A stretch of 64,000 nt of DNA from Alloalcanivorax balearicus MACL04 (GTDB taxonomy: Bacteria; Pseudomonadota; Gammaproteobacteria; Pseudomonadales; Alcanivoracaceae): NCBI RefSeq assembly GCF_025532145.1, contig NZ_ARXS01000007.1, positions 62,001 through 126,000 of the forward strand, written 5' to 3'. The notes below the pieces were generated by a model. That model searched no databases. It had not been told where the DNA came from and worked only from the letters and a program-made list of their open reading frames with translations. The position numbers were made by a program, and so were the translations under genes. Shown here piece by piece: positions 26,953 to 35,496 of the stretch. How positions within the stretch are numbered: position 1 is the first letter of the stretch; every line of letters begins with the position of its first letter.

Positions 26953-27399
26953 ATGCATGAAGCCGGCGGACAAGGGGTGAATCACATAACATTCTCGGTC
27001 TCCGACCTGGACCGCTCCCTGATGTTCTACACTGATATTGTCGGCATGACCGCCATCGTACGCTGGGATGGCGGTGCTTACCTTCGCATCGGTGACAACT
27101 GGATTTGTCTGTCCCTGGACAGCCAGACCCGAGAAGACCCTTTAGCGGAATACTCCCATATTGCCTTTTCCCTTCCCGAAGCGGCGTTCCAGGAAAAGGC
27201 CAACCGGCTGAATCACTACGGCATCCCTCTCTGGAAAGACAACCGCAGCGAAGGCGACTCCCTTTATTTCCTCGATCCCGACGGCCATAAGCTGGAGTTT
27301 CATTGCGGTGATCTGGCATCCCGTTTGAGAGCGCTGAGGGGGAGGCCATATCCGGGCATGCGTTGGTTGTTGGACGATCCTCAGGGCGATTTATTCTGA
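26953..27399 (+). CDS. fosA: FosA-family fosfomycin glutathione transferase-like protein
   Basis: VOC-superfamily metalloenzyme of 148 residues. FosA enzymes add glutathione to fosfomycin using Mn2+ and K+. The three metal ligands are present: His in VNHITF (~11), His in YSHIAF (~71) and Glu in LEFHCGD (~116). K+/substrate-loop features WKDNRSEGDSLYFLDPDGHK are close to the canonical FosA block. A C-terminal extension RPYPGMRW also matches FosA. Chromosomal fosA homologues are common in Gram-negatives, and the true substrate here is untested. Confidence 0.8.
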   Translation: MHEAGGQGVNHITFSVSDLDRSLMFYTDIVGMTAIVRWDGGAYLRIGDNWICLSLDSQTREDPLAEYSHIAFSLPEAAFQEKANRLNHYGIPLWKDNRSEGDSLYFLDPDGHKLEFHCGDLASRLRALRGRPYPGMRWLLDDPQGDLF

Positions 27400-27530
27400 T
27401 TTGAATGCAGGGGCGTTTAGCGACTTATCATAAGATAGTGGGGCAGAGCGCCACGGTCGGCCCGGCCAGGTAAGTAATGGCTACGGTTTTGCGATGTTCC
27501 GAACTGTCGAAAAAAGTGGTGGGAGGGAGT

Positions 27531-28148
27531 ATGAGCAAGCATGCATCGCGGGCCCACCCCCGGACCTGGGAAAGGGCGTTGGCTTGTTTCGCCGGTTTGT
27601 TGGCTGTCGTGGCTTCGGCTGCTCCTGCCACGGTCGCATCGGAATCGGTGAAAGCGTCGAGTGGATTTGTTTGGAGCGCGCAGAAGGCGATAGTGGATGT
27701 CGCGTCGCCGGAGGGCAAACGGCAGCTTGGTGCCTTGTTGCAGGAGGCACACGAAAAGACAATTCTCTATCTCGACTGGACCCTGCTGAATGCGGCGCAA
27801 ACGAGATGGGGGCGGGCTGTTGGGCGCGACGACGAGAAAACGGTGACCGACGACACTGTTTGCGGGAATATCGAGCGCCAGGCGTCTCAGCCCGGCGGCA
27901 TCGTGATATCCGGCAAGCCGGATCCAGAAAACAATCATTTGTTGTTCGAGATGACCTTGGATTTGACCCGCGGCGAGCCCTTTGCCCGTGCTCGTTGTGA
28001 ATACGCGAAAAGCCAGGTCGCGCTGCGACTGAGGGGCTTCTTCTATGTCACGGATATGGGAACCGCGACAGCCAACGATCTGGAGCTCAGCCCCATCTCT
28101 GTTCCTGCTCACGCCCTGCCCGCAGCGTTTTTGTCGTATCTCAGATAA
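27531..28148 (+). CDS. Exported protein of unknown function
   Basis: 205 residues from the ATG at 27531, preceded by GGGAGGGAG. A long n-region and hydrophobic core (ALACFAGLLAVVASAAPATV, ~17-36) suggest a Sec signal peptide. The mature part has two Cys (VCGNIER and ARCEYAK) and a C-terminal segment rich in beta propensity. I recognise no family. It is monocistronic, with a strong hairpin about 65 nt after its stop. Confidence 0.6.
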   Translation: MSKHASRAHPRTWERALACFAGLLAVVASAAPATVASESVKASSGFVWSAQKAIVDVASPEGKRQLGALLQEAHEKTILYLDWTLLNAAQTRWGRAVGRDDEKTVTDDTVCGNIERQASQPGGIVISGKPDPENNHLLFEMTLDLTRGEPFARARCEYAKSQVALRLRGFFYVTDMGTATANDLELSPISVPAHALPAAFLSYLR

Positions 28149-28213
28149 ATCTAACCTCAGCGGTTCCCGACGTTGCCCACTGGCTGACTCCCTCCTCCTT
28201 CCCGGATTGATAT

Positions 28214-28243
28214 GCGCCGGTCCGGATGCCCGGCCGGCGCTTT
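28214..28243 (+). terminator. Terminator-like hairpin after the 27531 gene
   Basis: GCGCCGG (28214-28220) pairs with CCGGCGC (28234-28240), and an inner CCGG/CCGG extends the stem around the loop ATGC with one bulged T. Only TTT follows, so termination may be weak. From here to paaA (28244-28467) no gene is seen; the last ~90 nt are strikingly AT-rich and lead into the paaA promoter. Confidence 0.5.
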
Positions 28244-28467
28244 GCTGTGCGTGAAAAAAGTCACTGTGGACGGTGGTAATGATGATACCGCCAAAGAGTC
28301 CATGGTTTGGTTCTTTGTTGTTGGCGATGCTGTATCGGATTGAGAGGTGGATGAGGCCTGGGTGTTCATGCGGAGAGTTGGTTTTTTTGCAGATAATATA
28401 TCATAACTACATGATTTATAAGAATAAAAATAATGGATAGCATAATAAGTGAGTTTTCCTGTAAAAC

Positions 28468-28516
28468 ATGACACATAAACTGATTCTTGACATAAATTTA
28501 TGTGTCATATGATACT
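28468..28516 (+). promoter_or_regulatory. paaA promoter with 12-bp inverted-repeat operator
   Basis: ATGACACATAAA (28468-28479) and TTTATGTGTCAT (28497-28508) are perfect reverse complements 17 nt apart. Between them TTGACA (28487-28492) is a consensus -35 and is itself part of a third, related half-site, TTGACATAAA. TATGAT (28508-28513, spacer 15) or GATACT (28511-28516, spacer 18) could be the -10. TGATTC (28481-28486), recalled as an E. coli PaaX half-site, lies in the spacer. The layout fits repression by the PaaX encoded at 62583. Confidence 0.6.
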
Positions 28517-28562
28517 GCATCCATGGGTGGCACCACCGCCACGACGGAGCAGGGAGAACCTC

Positions 28563-29558
28563 ATGTACGCACAGCAGGTGGATACCGGCGCCAAGCGCCT
28601 GAAAAACCTGGAGGAGATGAGTCCGGAAGAGAGGCACTTCCAGGAGAAGGTGGATGCGGAAGTGCGCATCGAGCCGAAGAACTGGATGCCCGAAGGCTAC
28701 CGCAAGACGCTGATCCGGCAGATCTCGCAGCATGCGCATTCCGAGATCGTCGGCATGCTGCCGGAAGGCAACTGGCTGACCCGGGCGCCGACCTTGAAGC
28801 GCAAATTGCAGTTGATGGCGAAGATCCAGGACGAGGCCGGCCACGGTCTGTACCTGTACAGCGCCATGGAGACCCTCGGCGCCGACCGTGACGAGGAAAT
28901 CGAAAAGCTGCACCGTGGCGAGGTGAAGTTCTCCTCCATCTTCACCTATCCGACGCTGACCTGGGCTGACATGGGCGCCATCGGCTGGCTGGTGGACGGC
29001 GCCGCCATCGTCAACCAGGTGCCGCTGCAACGTTGCTCCTACGGACCCTATGCCCGCGCCATGATCCGCGTGTGCAAGGAAGAGAGTTTCCACCAGCGCC
29101 AGGGCTACGAAATCCTGCTGACCATGATGCGCGAGGGCACCGACGAGCAGAAAGCCATGGTCCAGGACGCCATCAATCGTTTCTGGTGGCCGTCGCTGAT
29201 GATGTTCGGTCCCTCCGACGCCAACTCGCCGAACTCCGCCCAATCCATGGCCTGGAAAATCAAACGCCACGGCAATGACGAACTGCGTCAGCGCTTTCTT
29301 GACCAGACCGTGCCGCAACTGGAGTTCCTTGGCTGCACCGCGCCGGACCCGGATCTGAAATGGAACGAGGAAACCGGCCACTACGACTTCGGCGAAATCC
29401 AGTGGCAGGAATTCTTCGACGTACTCAAGGGCCACAGCCCATGCGGTGTCGAGCGCATTCAACAGCGCAAAAGCGCCATCGACGAAGGCCAGTGGGTGCG
29501 CGACGCCGCCGTGGCTTATGCCCGGAAGCAGAAACAGAAAGCGAAAAGCGCCGCCTGA
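28563..29558 (+). CDS. paaA: 1,2-phenylacetyl-CoA epoxidase, catalytic subunit PaaA
   Basis: Catalytic di-iron subunit of the PaaABCE monooxygenase, which epoxidises the ring of phenylacetyl-CoA. 331 residues from the ATG at 28563; an in-frame ATG at 28500 lies inside the operator and is rejected. Di-iron ligands are seen in [12 protein letters not shown] (E-x2-H) and [13 protein letters not shown] (E-x2-H). First gene of paaABCDE, with GGGAG upstream. Length matches characterised PaaA. Confidence 0.96.
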   Translation: MYAQQVDTGAKRLKNLEEMSPEERHFQEKVDAEVRIEPKNWMPEGYRKTLIRQISQHAHSEIVGMLPEGNWLTRAPTLKRKLQLMAKIQDEAGHGLYLYSAMETLGADRDEEIEKLHRGEVKFSSIFTYPTLTWADMGAIGWLVDGAAIVNQVPLQRCSYGPYARAMIRVCKEESFHQRQGYEILLTMMREGTDEQKAMVQDAINRFWWPSLMMFGPSDANSPNSAQSMAWKIKRHGNDELRQRFLDQTVPQLEFLGCTAPDPDLKWNEETGHYDFGEIQWQEFFDVLKGHSPCGVERIQQRKSAIDEGQWVRDAAVAYARKQKQKAKSAA

Positions 29559-29583
29559 ACTGAATCAACCCATCGAGACGAAC

Positions 29584-29865
29584 ATGGCTGACTGGACCCT
29601 CTACGAAGTTTTCGTGCGCAGCAAGCACGGCCTCAATCACAAACACGTGGGCAGCGTGCACGCCGCTGACGCCCAAATGGCGTTGGAAAATGCTCGTGAG
29701 CTGTACACCCGCCGAAGTGAAGGCGTGAGTCTCTGGGTGGTACCCGCCGAGCAGATCACCGCCAGCGCCGGCGACGAGAAAGAGCCCTTCTTCGACCCGA
29801 CCGACGACAAGGTCTACCGCCACGCCAGCTTCTACAAGCTGCCCCCTGAAGTGGATCAGATGTGA
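29584..29865 (+). CDS. paaB: 1,2-phenylacetyl-CoA epoxidase subunit PaaB
   Basis: Small bridging subunit of the epoxidase. The ATG at 29584 gives 93 residues (MADWTLYEVFVRSKHGLNHK), matching PaaB length; longer in-frame extension upstream lies within paaA and is not real. Conserved blocks are HVGSVHAADAQMALENARE and YTRRSEGVSLWVVPAEQI. It is 25 nt after paaA, and its stop nearly abuts paaC. Confidence 0.95.
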   Translation: MADWTLYEVFVRSKHGLNHKHVGSVHAADAQMALENARELYTRRSEGVSLWVVPAEQITASAGDEKEPFFDPTDDKVYRHASFYKLPPEVDQM

Positions 29866-29876
29866 GGAGCGCGACC

Positions 29877-30647
29877 ATGACAAAGGCTTTCTCCGACACC
29901 CGGAACGCGCTGGCCGAATACCTGTTACGCCTGGCCGACACCGATATGGTATTGGCGCAGCGGCTCTGCGAATGGTGCGGCAACGCCCCGGCGCTGGAAG
30001 AAGAAGTGGCGATGATGAACGTGGGCCTTGATCTGCTCGGTCAGGCGCGCAACTGGTACGACTACGCCGCCGAACTGCTCGACGACGGCCGCGATGCCGA
30101 TCATCTGGCGTTCCGCCGCAATGAACGGGAATACCGCAATCTGCTGATCGCGGAGCAACCGCGCGGTGATTACGCCGTCACCACCGCCAAGCAGTTCCTG
30201 TTCGACATCTGGCATCACCAGGTACTCTCCCGGCTCACCGAATCCAGTGACGAACGCATCGCCGCGGTCGCCGCCAAGGCCCTCAAGGAAGCCACCTACC
30301 ACCGCCGCCGTTCCACCGAATGGATGCTGCGGCTGGGGCAGGGCACCGAGGAAAGCTATCGCCGTCTCACCGATGCGGTGCAAAACCTGTGGCGCTTCAC
30401 CTATGAACTCACCGACACCGACGCCCTTGAAGATCAACTCGCTGAAGCGGGCATCGGCGCCGGCAACGTGGGCGATGCCTGGCGCACTGAGGTGGCTCGG
30501 GTGTTCAGCGAAGCCGGCCTGGAGCAGCCGGAACCGGCGCGCCACTTCTACATGGACGGCAAGAACGGCAAGCACACGGAGCACCTTGGCTTTTTGCTGG
30601 CCGAGATGCAGTACCTGCAACGGGCGTACCCCGATGCAACCTGGTGA
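29877..30647 (+). CDS. paaC: 1,2-phenylacetyl-CoA epoxidase structural subunit PaaC
   Basis: Ferritin-like partner of PaaA that shapes the substrate pocket; it has lost most iron ligands. The ATG at 29877 has GAGGAG about 6 nt upstream and gives 256 residues; an ATG at 29862 overlapping the paaB stop is possible but lacks spacing. Motifs are LGQARNWYDYAAELL, LFDIWHHQVLSRL and KEATYHRRRSTEWMLRLG. It overlaps paaD by 14 nt. Confidence 0.95.
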   Translation: MTKAFSDTRNALAEYLLRLADTDMVLAQRLCEWCGNAPALEEEVAMMNVGLDLLGQARNWYDYAAELLDDGRDADHLAFRRNEREYRNLLIAEQPRGDYAVTTAKQFLFDIWHHQVLSRLTESSDERIAAVAAKALKEATYHRRRSTEWMLRLGQGTEESYRRLTDAVQNLWRFTYELTDTDALEDQLAEAGIGAGNVGDAWRTEVARVFSEAGLEQPEPARHFYMDGKNGKHTEHLGFLLAEMQYLQRAYPDATW

Positions 30648-31173
30648 GTTGATCTTCCGTGAGCGGGCTGCGTTCACCGGAACGCCCCTGGGTGAGGCGG
30701 ATCTCGAGCGCGCCTGGGACTGTCTGGCGGAGGTAATGGACCCGGAAGTGCCGGTGGTCAGCGTCGTCGATCTCGGCATGATCCGCGCGGTGGCGTGGCA
30801 AGAAGGCCACTTGCACGTGCAAGTCTCGCCCACCTACTCCGGCTGCCCGGCCACCGAGGTGATCGAGCGCGATGTCAGAGACGCGCTGGAGCACTTTGGT
30901 TTTCACAGCCCGCGAATCGAGCGAGTGCTGGCGCCGGCCTGGACCACGGACTGGATCACCGACCAGGGCCGCGAAGCGCTCAAGGCCTATGGCATCGCGC
31001 CACCGCCGAAAGGGCAGGCCCGCGAGACATTGCGTGATCCGGGCCCGGCGGCCTGCCCGCATTGCGGCAGCGCTCGCACCGAACAACTCAGCGAATTCGG
31101 CTCCACCGCGTGCAAGGCGCTTTACCGCTGCCGTGACTGCCTGGAGCCGTTCGACTACTTCAAGTGCCTTTAA
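30634..31173 (+). CDS. paaD: 1,2-phenylacetyl-CoA epoxidase maturation protein PaaD
   Basis: DUF59/MIP18-type protein thought to insert or repair the Fe-S/di-iron centres of the complex. The ATG at 30634 gives 179 residues. The DUF59 domain has VMDPEVPVVSVVDLGMIR and SPTYSGCPATEVIE (conserved Cys). The C-terminus is a zinc ribbon (CPHCGS ... CRDCLEPFDYFKCL), which is characteristic of PaaD. It is translationally coupled to paaC. Confidence 0.95.
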   Translation: MQPGELIFRERAAFTGTPLGEADLERAWDCLAEVMDPEVPVVSVVDLGMIRAVAWQEGHLHVQVSPTYSGCPATEVIERDVRDALEHFGFHSPRIERVLAPAWTTDWITDQGREALKAYGIAPPPKGQARETLRDPGPAACPHCGSARTEQLSEFGSTACKALYRCRDCLEPFDYFKCL

Positions 31174-31190
31174 AAAGAAGAGCGCCTGAC

Positions 31191-32267
31191 ATGAACCAAT
31201 TTCATTCATTAAAAATCCGCGAAGTGCGACCGGAAACCCGGGAGGCGGTGTCCATCGCTTTCGATATCCCGTCGGAACTGGCCGACGCGTTCCGTTTCAC
31301 CCAGGGCCAGCACCTGATCGTTCGTACCCATATGGACGGCGAGGAAGTGCGTCGTTCTTACTCGATCTGCACCGGTGTCAACGACAGAGACCTGCGTGTG
31401 GCGGTGAAAAAAGTACCCGGCGGCCGTTTCTCCGGCTTCGCCAACGGCGAACTGAAGGAAGGCGACACTCTGGAGGTCATGCCGCCCAGTGGCCACTTCT
31501 ACATCGACCTGGACCCGGAGCGGGAAGCCGAGTACCTGGCGGTGGCCGCCGGCAGCGGCATCACGCCGATTCTGTCGATCATCAAATCCACCCTGGAAAC
31601 CGAACCGAAAAGCCGCTTCACGCTGCTTTATGGCAATCGCTCCAGCAACTCAACCCTGTTCCGGGAAGCGCTCAGCGACCTGAAAAATGCCTACCTCGGC
31701 CGCCTGAACATCATTTATCTGTTCAGTCGCGAGCAACAGGACGTGGATCTCTACAATGGTCGCCTCGACGCGGATAAGTGTGACGCCATCTTCTCCCGCT
31801 GGCTCGACACCCCGAAGCTGCACGCCGCCTTTCTCTGCGGCCCGCAATCCATGACCGAAACCGTGCGTAATCGTCTTGTCGCCAATGGTCTGGAAAAAAG
31901 CCGGGTGCATTTTGAATTGTTCGGTGTGGAAGGGCAGACGCAACGTCCCCATCGGCGTCCGGAAGAGGTTTCCGCGCACGAGGCCAGGACGGAAGTCACC
32001 ATCATCGCCGACGGCCGCGAAGTGCGCGTTGAATTGCCCCGTGACTCCAAGAACATCCTTGATGCCGCCAACGAGCAGGGCGCGGACCTGCCGTTCTCCT
32101 GCAAGGCCGGCGTCTGCTCCACCTGCCGTTGCAAGGTGGTGCAAGGCGAAGTGGAAATGGACAACAACTTTGCTCTGGAGGACTACGAAGTCGCCGCCGG
32201 CTACGTGCTCTCCTGCCAGAGCTACCCGATCACCGACAAGGTAGTCCTCGACTTCGATCAGCCATAA
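31191..32267 (+). CDS. paaE: 1,2-phenylacetyl-CoA epoxidase reductase subunit PaaE
   Basis: NAD(P)H-ferredoxin-type reductase that feeds electrons to PaaA. 358 residues from the ATG at 31191. The FAD motif RRSYSIC (~48-54) and NAD(P) pocket AAGSGITPILSIIKS precede a C-terminal plant-type 2Fe-2S domain with CKAGVCSTCRCKV and a fourth Cys in LSCQ. An REP palindrome separates it from paaZ. Confidence 0.96.
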   Translation: MNQFHSLKIREVRPETREAVSIAFDIPSELADAFRFTQGQHLIVRTHMDGEEVRRSYSICTGVNDRDLRVAVKKVPGGRFSGFANGELKEGDTLEVMPPSGHFYIDLDPEREAEYLAVAAGSGITPILSIIKSTLETEPKSRFTLLYGNRSSNSTLFREALSDLKNAYLGRLNIIYLFSREQQDVDLYNGRLDADKCDAIFSRWLDTPKLHAAFLCGPQSMTETVRNRLVANGLEKSRVHFELFGVEGQTQRPHRRPEEVSAHEARTEVTIIADGREVRVELPRDSKNILDAANEQGADLPFSCKAGVCSTCRCKVVQGEVEMDNNFALEDYEVAAGYVLSCQSYPITDKVVLDFDQP

Positions 32268-32270
32268 GGC

Positions 32271-32342
32271 ATCGCTGGCAGAGCCCGCTCCCACAAGAGA
32301 GCCAAGGAACTCTGTTTTTGGGAGCAGGTCTTGCCAGCGAAT
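32271..32342. repeat. REP palindrome between paaE and paaZ
   Basis: ATCGCTGGCAGAGCC and GCTCCCA on the left mirror TGGGAGCAGG and CTTGCCAGCGAAT on the right, giving an imperfect inverted repeat of about 72 bp around AAGAGAGCC-AAGG-AACTCTG. It may stabilise the paaABCDE mRNA or lower expression of paaZ. Confidence 0.65.
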
Positions 32343-32391
32343 GAGCGGCCGAGGCCGCGAACATCCAACCGATTAAAACAGGAGCCACGCC

Positions 32392-34449
32392 ATGACCGTT
32401 CTCCAAAGCTACCTCGCCGGCCAATGGTTCGGCAGCCAGGCCGCCAAACCCCTGGCCAGCGCCATCAACGGCGAAATCGTTGCCCACACCCACGGCGATA
32501 CCCCGGACTTCGCCGCCGCCGTGCACTACGGCCGCACCACCGGCGTCAAAGAGTTGCTCAAGCTGGACTTCCAGCAACGGGCCGCCCGTCTCAAGGCCAT
32601 GGCGCTTTACCTGCAAGAGCACAAAAAAGAACTCTACGCACTCTCGCGCCATACCGGCGCTACCAAAGGCGACAACGCCTTCGACATCGACGGCGGCTTC
32701 GGCACCCTGTTCGCCTACGCCAGCATGGGACGCAAGGAACTGCCCTCCGGGAATGTCCTCCATGAAGGTCCGGTGATGCCCCTCGGCAAGAACAACCACT
32801 TTGCCGGTACCCACATTCTGGTGCCACGCCGGGGTGTGGCCGTGCACATCAACGCCTTCAACTTCCCGGTCTGGGGCATGCTGGAAAAATTCGCCGGCAA
32901 CTTCCTCGCCGGCATGCCCTGCATCGTCAAACCGGCCACCGCCACCAGTTACCTCACCGAAGCCTGCGTGCGCCTGATGCAGGACTCCGGCGCGCTGCCG
33001 GACGGCGCTCTGCAACTGGTCATCGGTGGCACCGGGGATCTGCTCGACCAGCTCGACGAACAGGACATGGTCACCTTCACCGGCTCGGCCAGCACCGCCC
33101 GCAAACTGCGCGCGCACCCGAACATCATTAACCGCTCCATTCCCTTCAATGCGGAAGCAGATTCTCTCAATGGTGCCATCCTCGCCCCCGACGTCACCCC
33201 GGACGACGAGGAATTCGAGTTGCTGGCCAAGGAAGTGGTCCGCGAAATGACCGTCAAAGCCGGCCAGAAATGCACCGCCATCCGCCGCATCCTGGTGCCC
33301 GAGCAGCATATAGACGCCTTCGCCGAACGCCTGATCCAGCGCCTGGAAAAAATCACCCTCGGCGACCCGGACGAAGAAGGTGTGCGCATGGGCGCGCTCG
33401 CCTCCCTGGACCAGAAAGAAGATGTGGCCGCCGCCGTCAACGAGCTGCTCAACACCAGCGAATGTATTTTTGGCGGCAACGGTGACCCGCGGCCTGTCGG
33501 CCAAGGCACCGACAAAGGCGCCTTCTTCGGTCCGCGCCTGCTGCGCAGCACCGACCCCCACGCTGACGGTGGCGCCCACGACATCGAAGCTTTCGGCCCG
33601 GTCAGCACCCTCATGGGCTACGGCGATCTCGATGAAGCCATTGCCCTGGCCGACAAAGGCAAAGGCAGCCTGGTCACCACCTTCGCCACCAAGGACCCGC
33701 GGAACGCCGCTCGCGCCATCCCCGTGCTTGCCGCTCGCCACGGCCGCCTGCAGGTGCTCAACGCCGAATCCGCCAAAGAATCCACCGGCCACGGCGCGCC
33801 CCTGCCCATGCTCAAACACGGCGGCCCTGGCCGCGCCGGCGGCGGTGAAGAACTCGGTGGCATCCGCGCCGTACACCACTACCTCCAGCGCACCGCCATT
33901 CAGGGCTCTCCGTCCATGCTCGCCGCTGTCACCGGCGAATACGTGCGCGGTGCCGAGATGCTCGAAACTGAAGTGCACCCCTTCCGCCGCCACTTCGACG
34001 ACCTCGCCATCGGCGAATCCCTGCTCACCCACCGCCGCACCGTCACCGAAGCCGACATCGTCAACTTCGGCTGCCTCTCCGGCGACCACTTCTACATGCA
34101 CTTCGACGAAATCGCGGCGAAGGACTCCCAGTTCGGCAAACGCATCGCCCACGGCTACTTCCTCCTCTCCGCCGCCGCCGGCCTGTTCGTCTCCCCGGCA
34201 CCGGGCCCGGTCCTCGCCAACTACGGCCTCGACATCCTGCGCTTCATCAACCCCGTCGGCGCCGGCGACACCATCCGCGCCCGCCTCACCTGCAAACGCA
34301 AAATCGACCAAGGCAAAGCCGGCCCCGACGGCACGCCGCAAGGCGTGGTGGTCTGGGACGTGCAGGTCACCAACCAGAACGACGAACTGGTTGCCAGCTA
34401 TGACATTTTGACGCTGGTGGCGAAGAAGAAAGGGGATGTCAAAGGCTGA
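32392..34449 (+). CDS. paaZ: Bifunctional oxepin-CoA hydrolase / 3-oxo-5,6-dehydrosuberyl-CoA semialdehyde dehydrogenase PaaZ
   Basis: Ring-opening enzyme of the phenylacetate pathway, 685 residues. An NADP+ aldehyde dehydrogenase domain (~1-520) has [11 protein letters not shown] and the catalytic Cys in [19 protein letters not shown]-terminal MaoC hot-dog hydratase (~530-685) has the active-site Asp/His in [15 protein letters not shown] and [14 protein letters not shown]. Both halves are intact, so no toxic semialdehyde should escape. It is followed by a strong terminator. The remaining steps (paaF, H, J, K) are not in the window; paaG begins at 63906. Confidence 0.96.
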   Translation: MTVLQSYLAGQWFGSQAAKPLASAINGEIVAHTHGDTPDFAAAVHYGRTTGVKELLKLDFQQRAARLKAMALYLQEHKKELYALSRHTGATKGDNAFDIDGGFGTLFAYASMGRKELPSGNVLHEGPVMPLGKNNHFAGTHILVPRRGVAVHINAFNFPVWGMLEKFAGNFLAGMPCIVKPATATSYLTEACVRLMQDSGALPDGALQLVIGGTGDLLDQLDEQDMVTFTGSASTARKLRAHPNIINRSIPFNAEADSLNGAILAPDVTPDDEEFELLAKEVVREMTVKAGQKCTAIRRILVPEQHIDAFAERLIQRLEKITLGDPDEEGVRMGALASLDQKEDVAAAVNELLNTSECIFGGNGDPRPVGQGTDKGAFFGPRLLRSTDPHADGGAHDIEAFGPVSTLMGYGDLDEAIALADKGKGSLVTTFATKDPRNAARAIPVLAARHGRLQVLNAESAKESTGHGAPLPMLKHGGPGRAGGGEELGGIRAVHHYLQRTAIQGSPSMLAAVTGEYVRGAEMLETEVHPFRRHFDDLAIGESLLTHRRTVTEADIVNFGCLSGDHFYMHFDEIAAKDSQFGKRIAHGYFLLSAAAGLFVSPAPGPVLANYGLDILRFINPVGAGDTIRARLTCKRKIDQGKAGPDGTPQGVVVWDVQVTNQNDELVASYDILTLVAKKKGDVKG

Positions 34450-34483
34450 TTCCGGTCAGCTTTTTCCCAAGACTGATGACTTG

Positions 34484-34509
34484 CCGCCCCTCACGGGGCG
34501 GTTTTTTTT
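34484..34509 (+). terminator. Intrinsic terminator after paaZ
   Basis: CCGCCCC (34484-34490), loop TCAC and GGGGCGG (34495-34501) form a perfect 7-bp stem followed by eight T (34502-34509). The ~210 nt from here to the VOC gene hold nothing I recognise. Confidence 0.92.
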
Positions 34510-34723
34510 GATCCTCTCGGTGTTCGCGTGGCATATGCGGGCGAAGACAATGTAATGTGCAATTTTTTACTTTTATGTGTTTTTACTGACCCGCCAACGA
34601 GAAACATTCCCTGTGACATAGTTGAGGTTTTGGCGGCTAAGTTGGATCAGGCGCGCCCATTAGTGGTGGCTTGACCCTGGTATCCTGCAGAGGTCATTCG
34701 ATTTCCTTCGCACGCTCCAGGGC

Positions 34724-35119
34724 TCAGTGTTGCCAGCTTTTGTAGACGAACTCCAGGCTGTAGCCGTCCGGGTCGAGGACATTGGCGGCGTAATAGCGCG
34801 GGTCGTAGTGCAGCCGGGCACCCGGTGCGCCGTTGTCGGTGGCGCCGGCGGCCATCGCTTCGGCGTAGGCGGTATCCACCGCTTCCTGGCTGTCAGCGAC
34901 GAAACCGATGTGTGCCGCGCGGGCATCGACGGAGCCTTGGCGCAGCCAGAAGAACATGCGGCCATTGGCGCCAAAGCCTTTCAGGTCCGGGTGCCCCGAA
35001 GGGCCGTCCTGGCCGTCGTAGTCGTGCCGATTGACGATGCCCAGGGGCGCCAGCGCCCGGGTGTAGAAAGCGATGGATCGATCAAGGTCGCTGACCGATA
35101 AAAAGACATGATCCAGCAT
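34724..35119 (-). CDS. VOC-family (glyoxalase/dioxygenase superfamily) protein
   Basis: 131-residue single-module vicinal-oxygen-chelate protein. MLDHVFLSVSDLDRSIAFYT carries the first His ligand (H4); AAHIGFVADSQEAVDTAY the second; GYSLEFVYKSW near the end has the Glu ligand. The middle section RLHYDPRYYAANVLDPDGY is common in glyoxalase-like proteins of unknown substrate. It stands next to the SDR remnant on the same strand, 31 nt downstream of it. Confidence 0.82.
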   Translation of the reverse strand: MLDHVFLSVSDLDRSIAFYTRALAPLGIVNRHDYDGQDGPSGHPDLKGFGANGRMFFWLRQGSVDARAAHIGFVADSQEAVDTAYAEAMAAGATDNGAPGARLHYDPRYYAANVLDPDGYSLEFVYKSWQH

Positions 35120-35149
35120 CGGATTGCTCCTGTTTTGTCGCGTATGAGA

Positions 35150-35350
35150 TCAGATGATGTAGCCGCCGGCCACCTCAATGGACTGGGCGTTGACCTGGAT
35201 CCGATGCTCACCGAATTCCTTGGCCATATAGCGGGTCGGCACTTCCCGGCCGCCCTTGAAAGTGGCGTAGGGCGCCACTCCCGCTGTGGCTACCCGGGCG
35301 GTGGCGGCGCCGATGCCGCGGCTGCCGCCGGTGATCATTACGGTGCTCAT
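35150..35350 (-). pseudogene. Remnant of a short-chain dehydrogenase/reductase (internal deletion)
   Basis: 66 codons join two separated parts of an SDR. The N-terminus STVMITGGSRGIGAATARVA is the NAD(P)-binding TGxxxGIG region. It runs almost directly into YATFKGGREVPTRYMAKEF and HRIQVNA, which normally begin at the catalytic Y-x3-K near residue 150. About 120-130 residues are missing, together with the C-terminus. The frame is still open, but the product could not fold as an SDR. Confidence 0.75.
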
Positions 35351-35496
35351 TGCAGGCTCCTTTTATATCGTGCTTGCCATTACGTGCCTGCAAGATAGGA
35401 CGGTGGCGAAGAACGGGCCCATCCGTTCCTGCCGGAAACCTGCCTGTTTCTGCTTTTCGGTTTGTGCCGCTCCCGTCTCTGGCGTCCAATGAAGTC

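Noticed and set aside
28481-28513. Canonical PaaX box TGATTC-N27-GAATCA at paaA
   Set aside because: TGATTC is present but GAATCA is not at the expected distance; the inverted repeat of TGTGTCAT is the better operator candidate.
28500-28562. Upstream ATG at 28500 as a paaA start
   Set aside because: It lies inside the inverted-repeat operator and the 21 extra residues are not paaA-like; 28563 has a ribosome site and the right length.
32230-34341. Open frame of about 700 codons antisense to paaZ
   Set aside because: Gly/Ala/Val-rich mirror product with no family resemblance; paaZ on the plus strand has intact ALDH and MaoC motifs.
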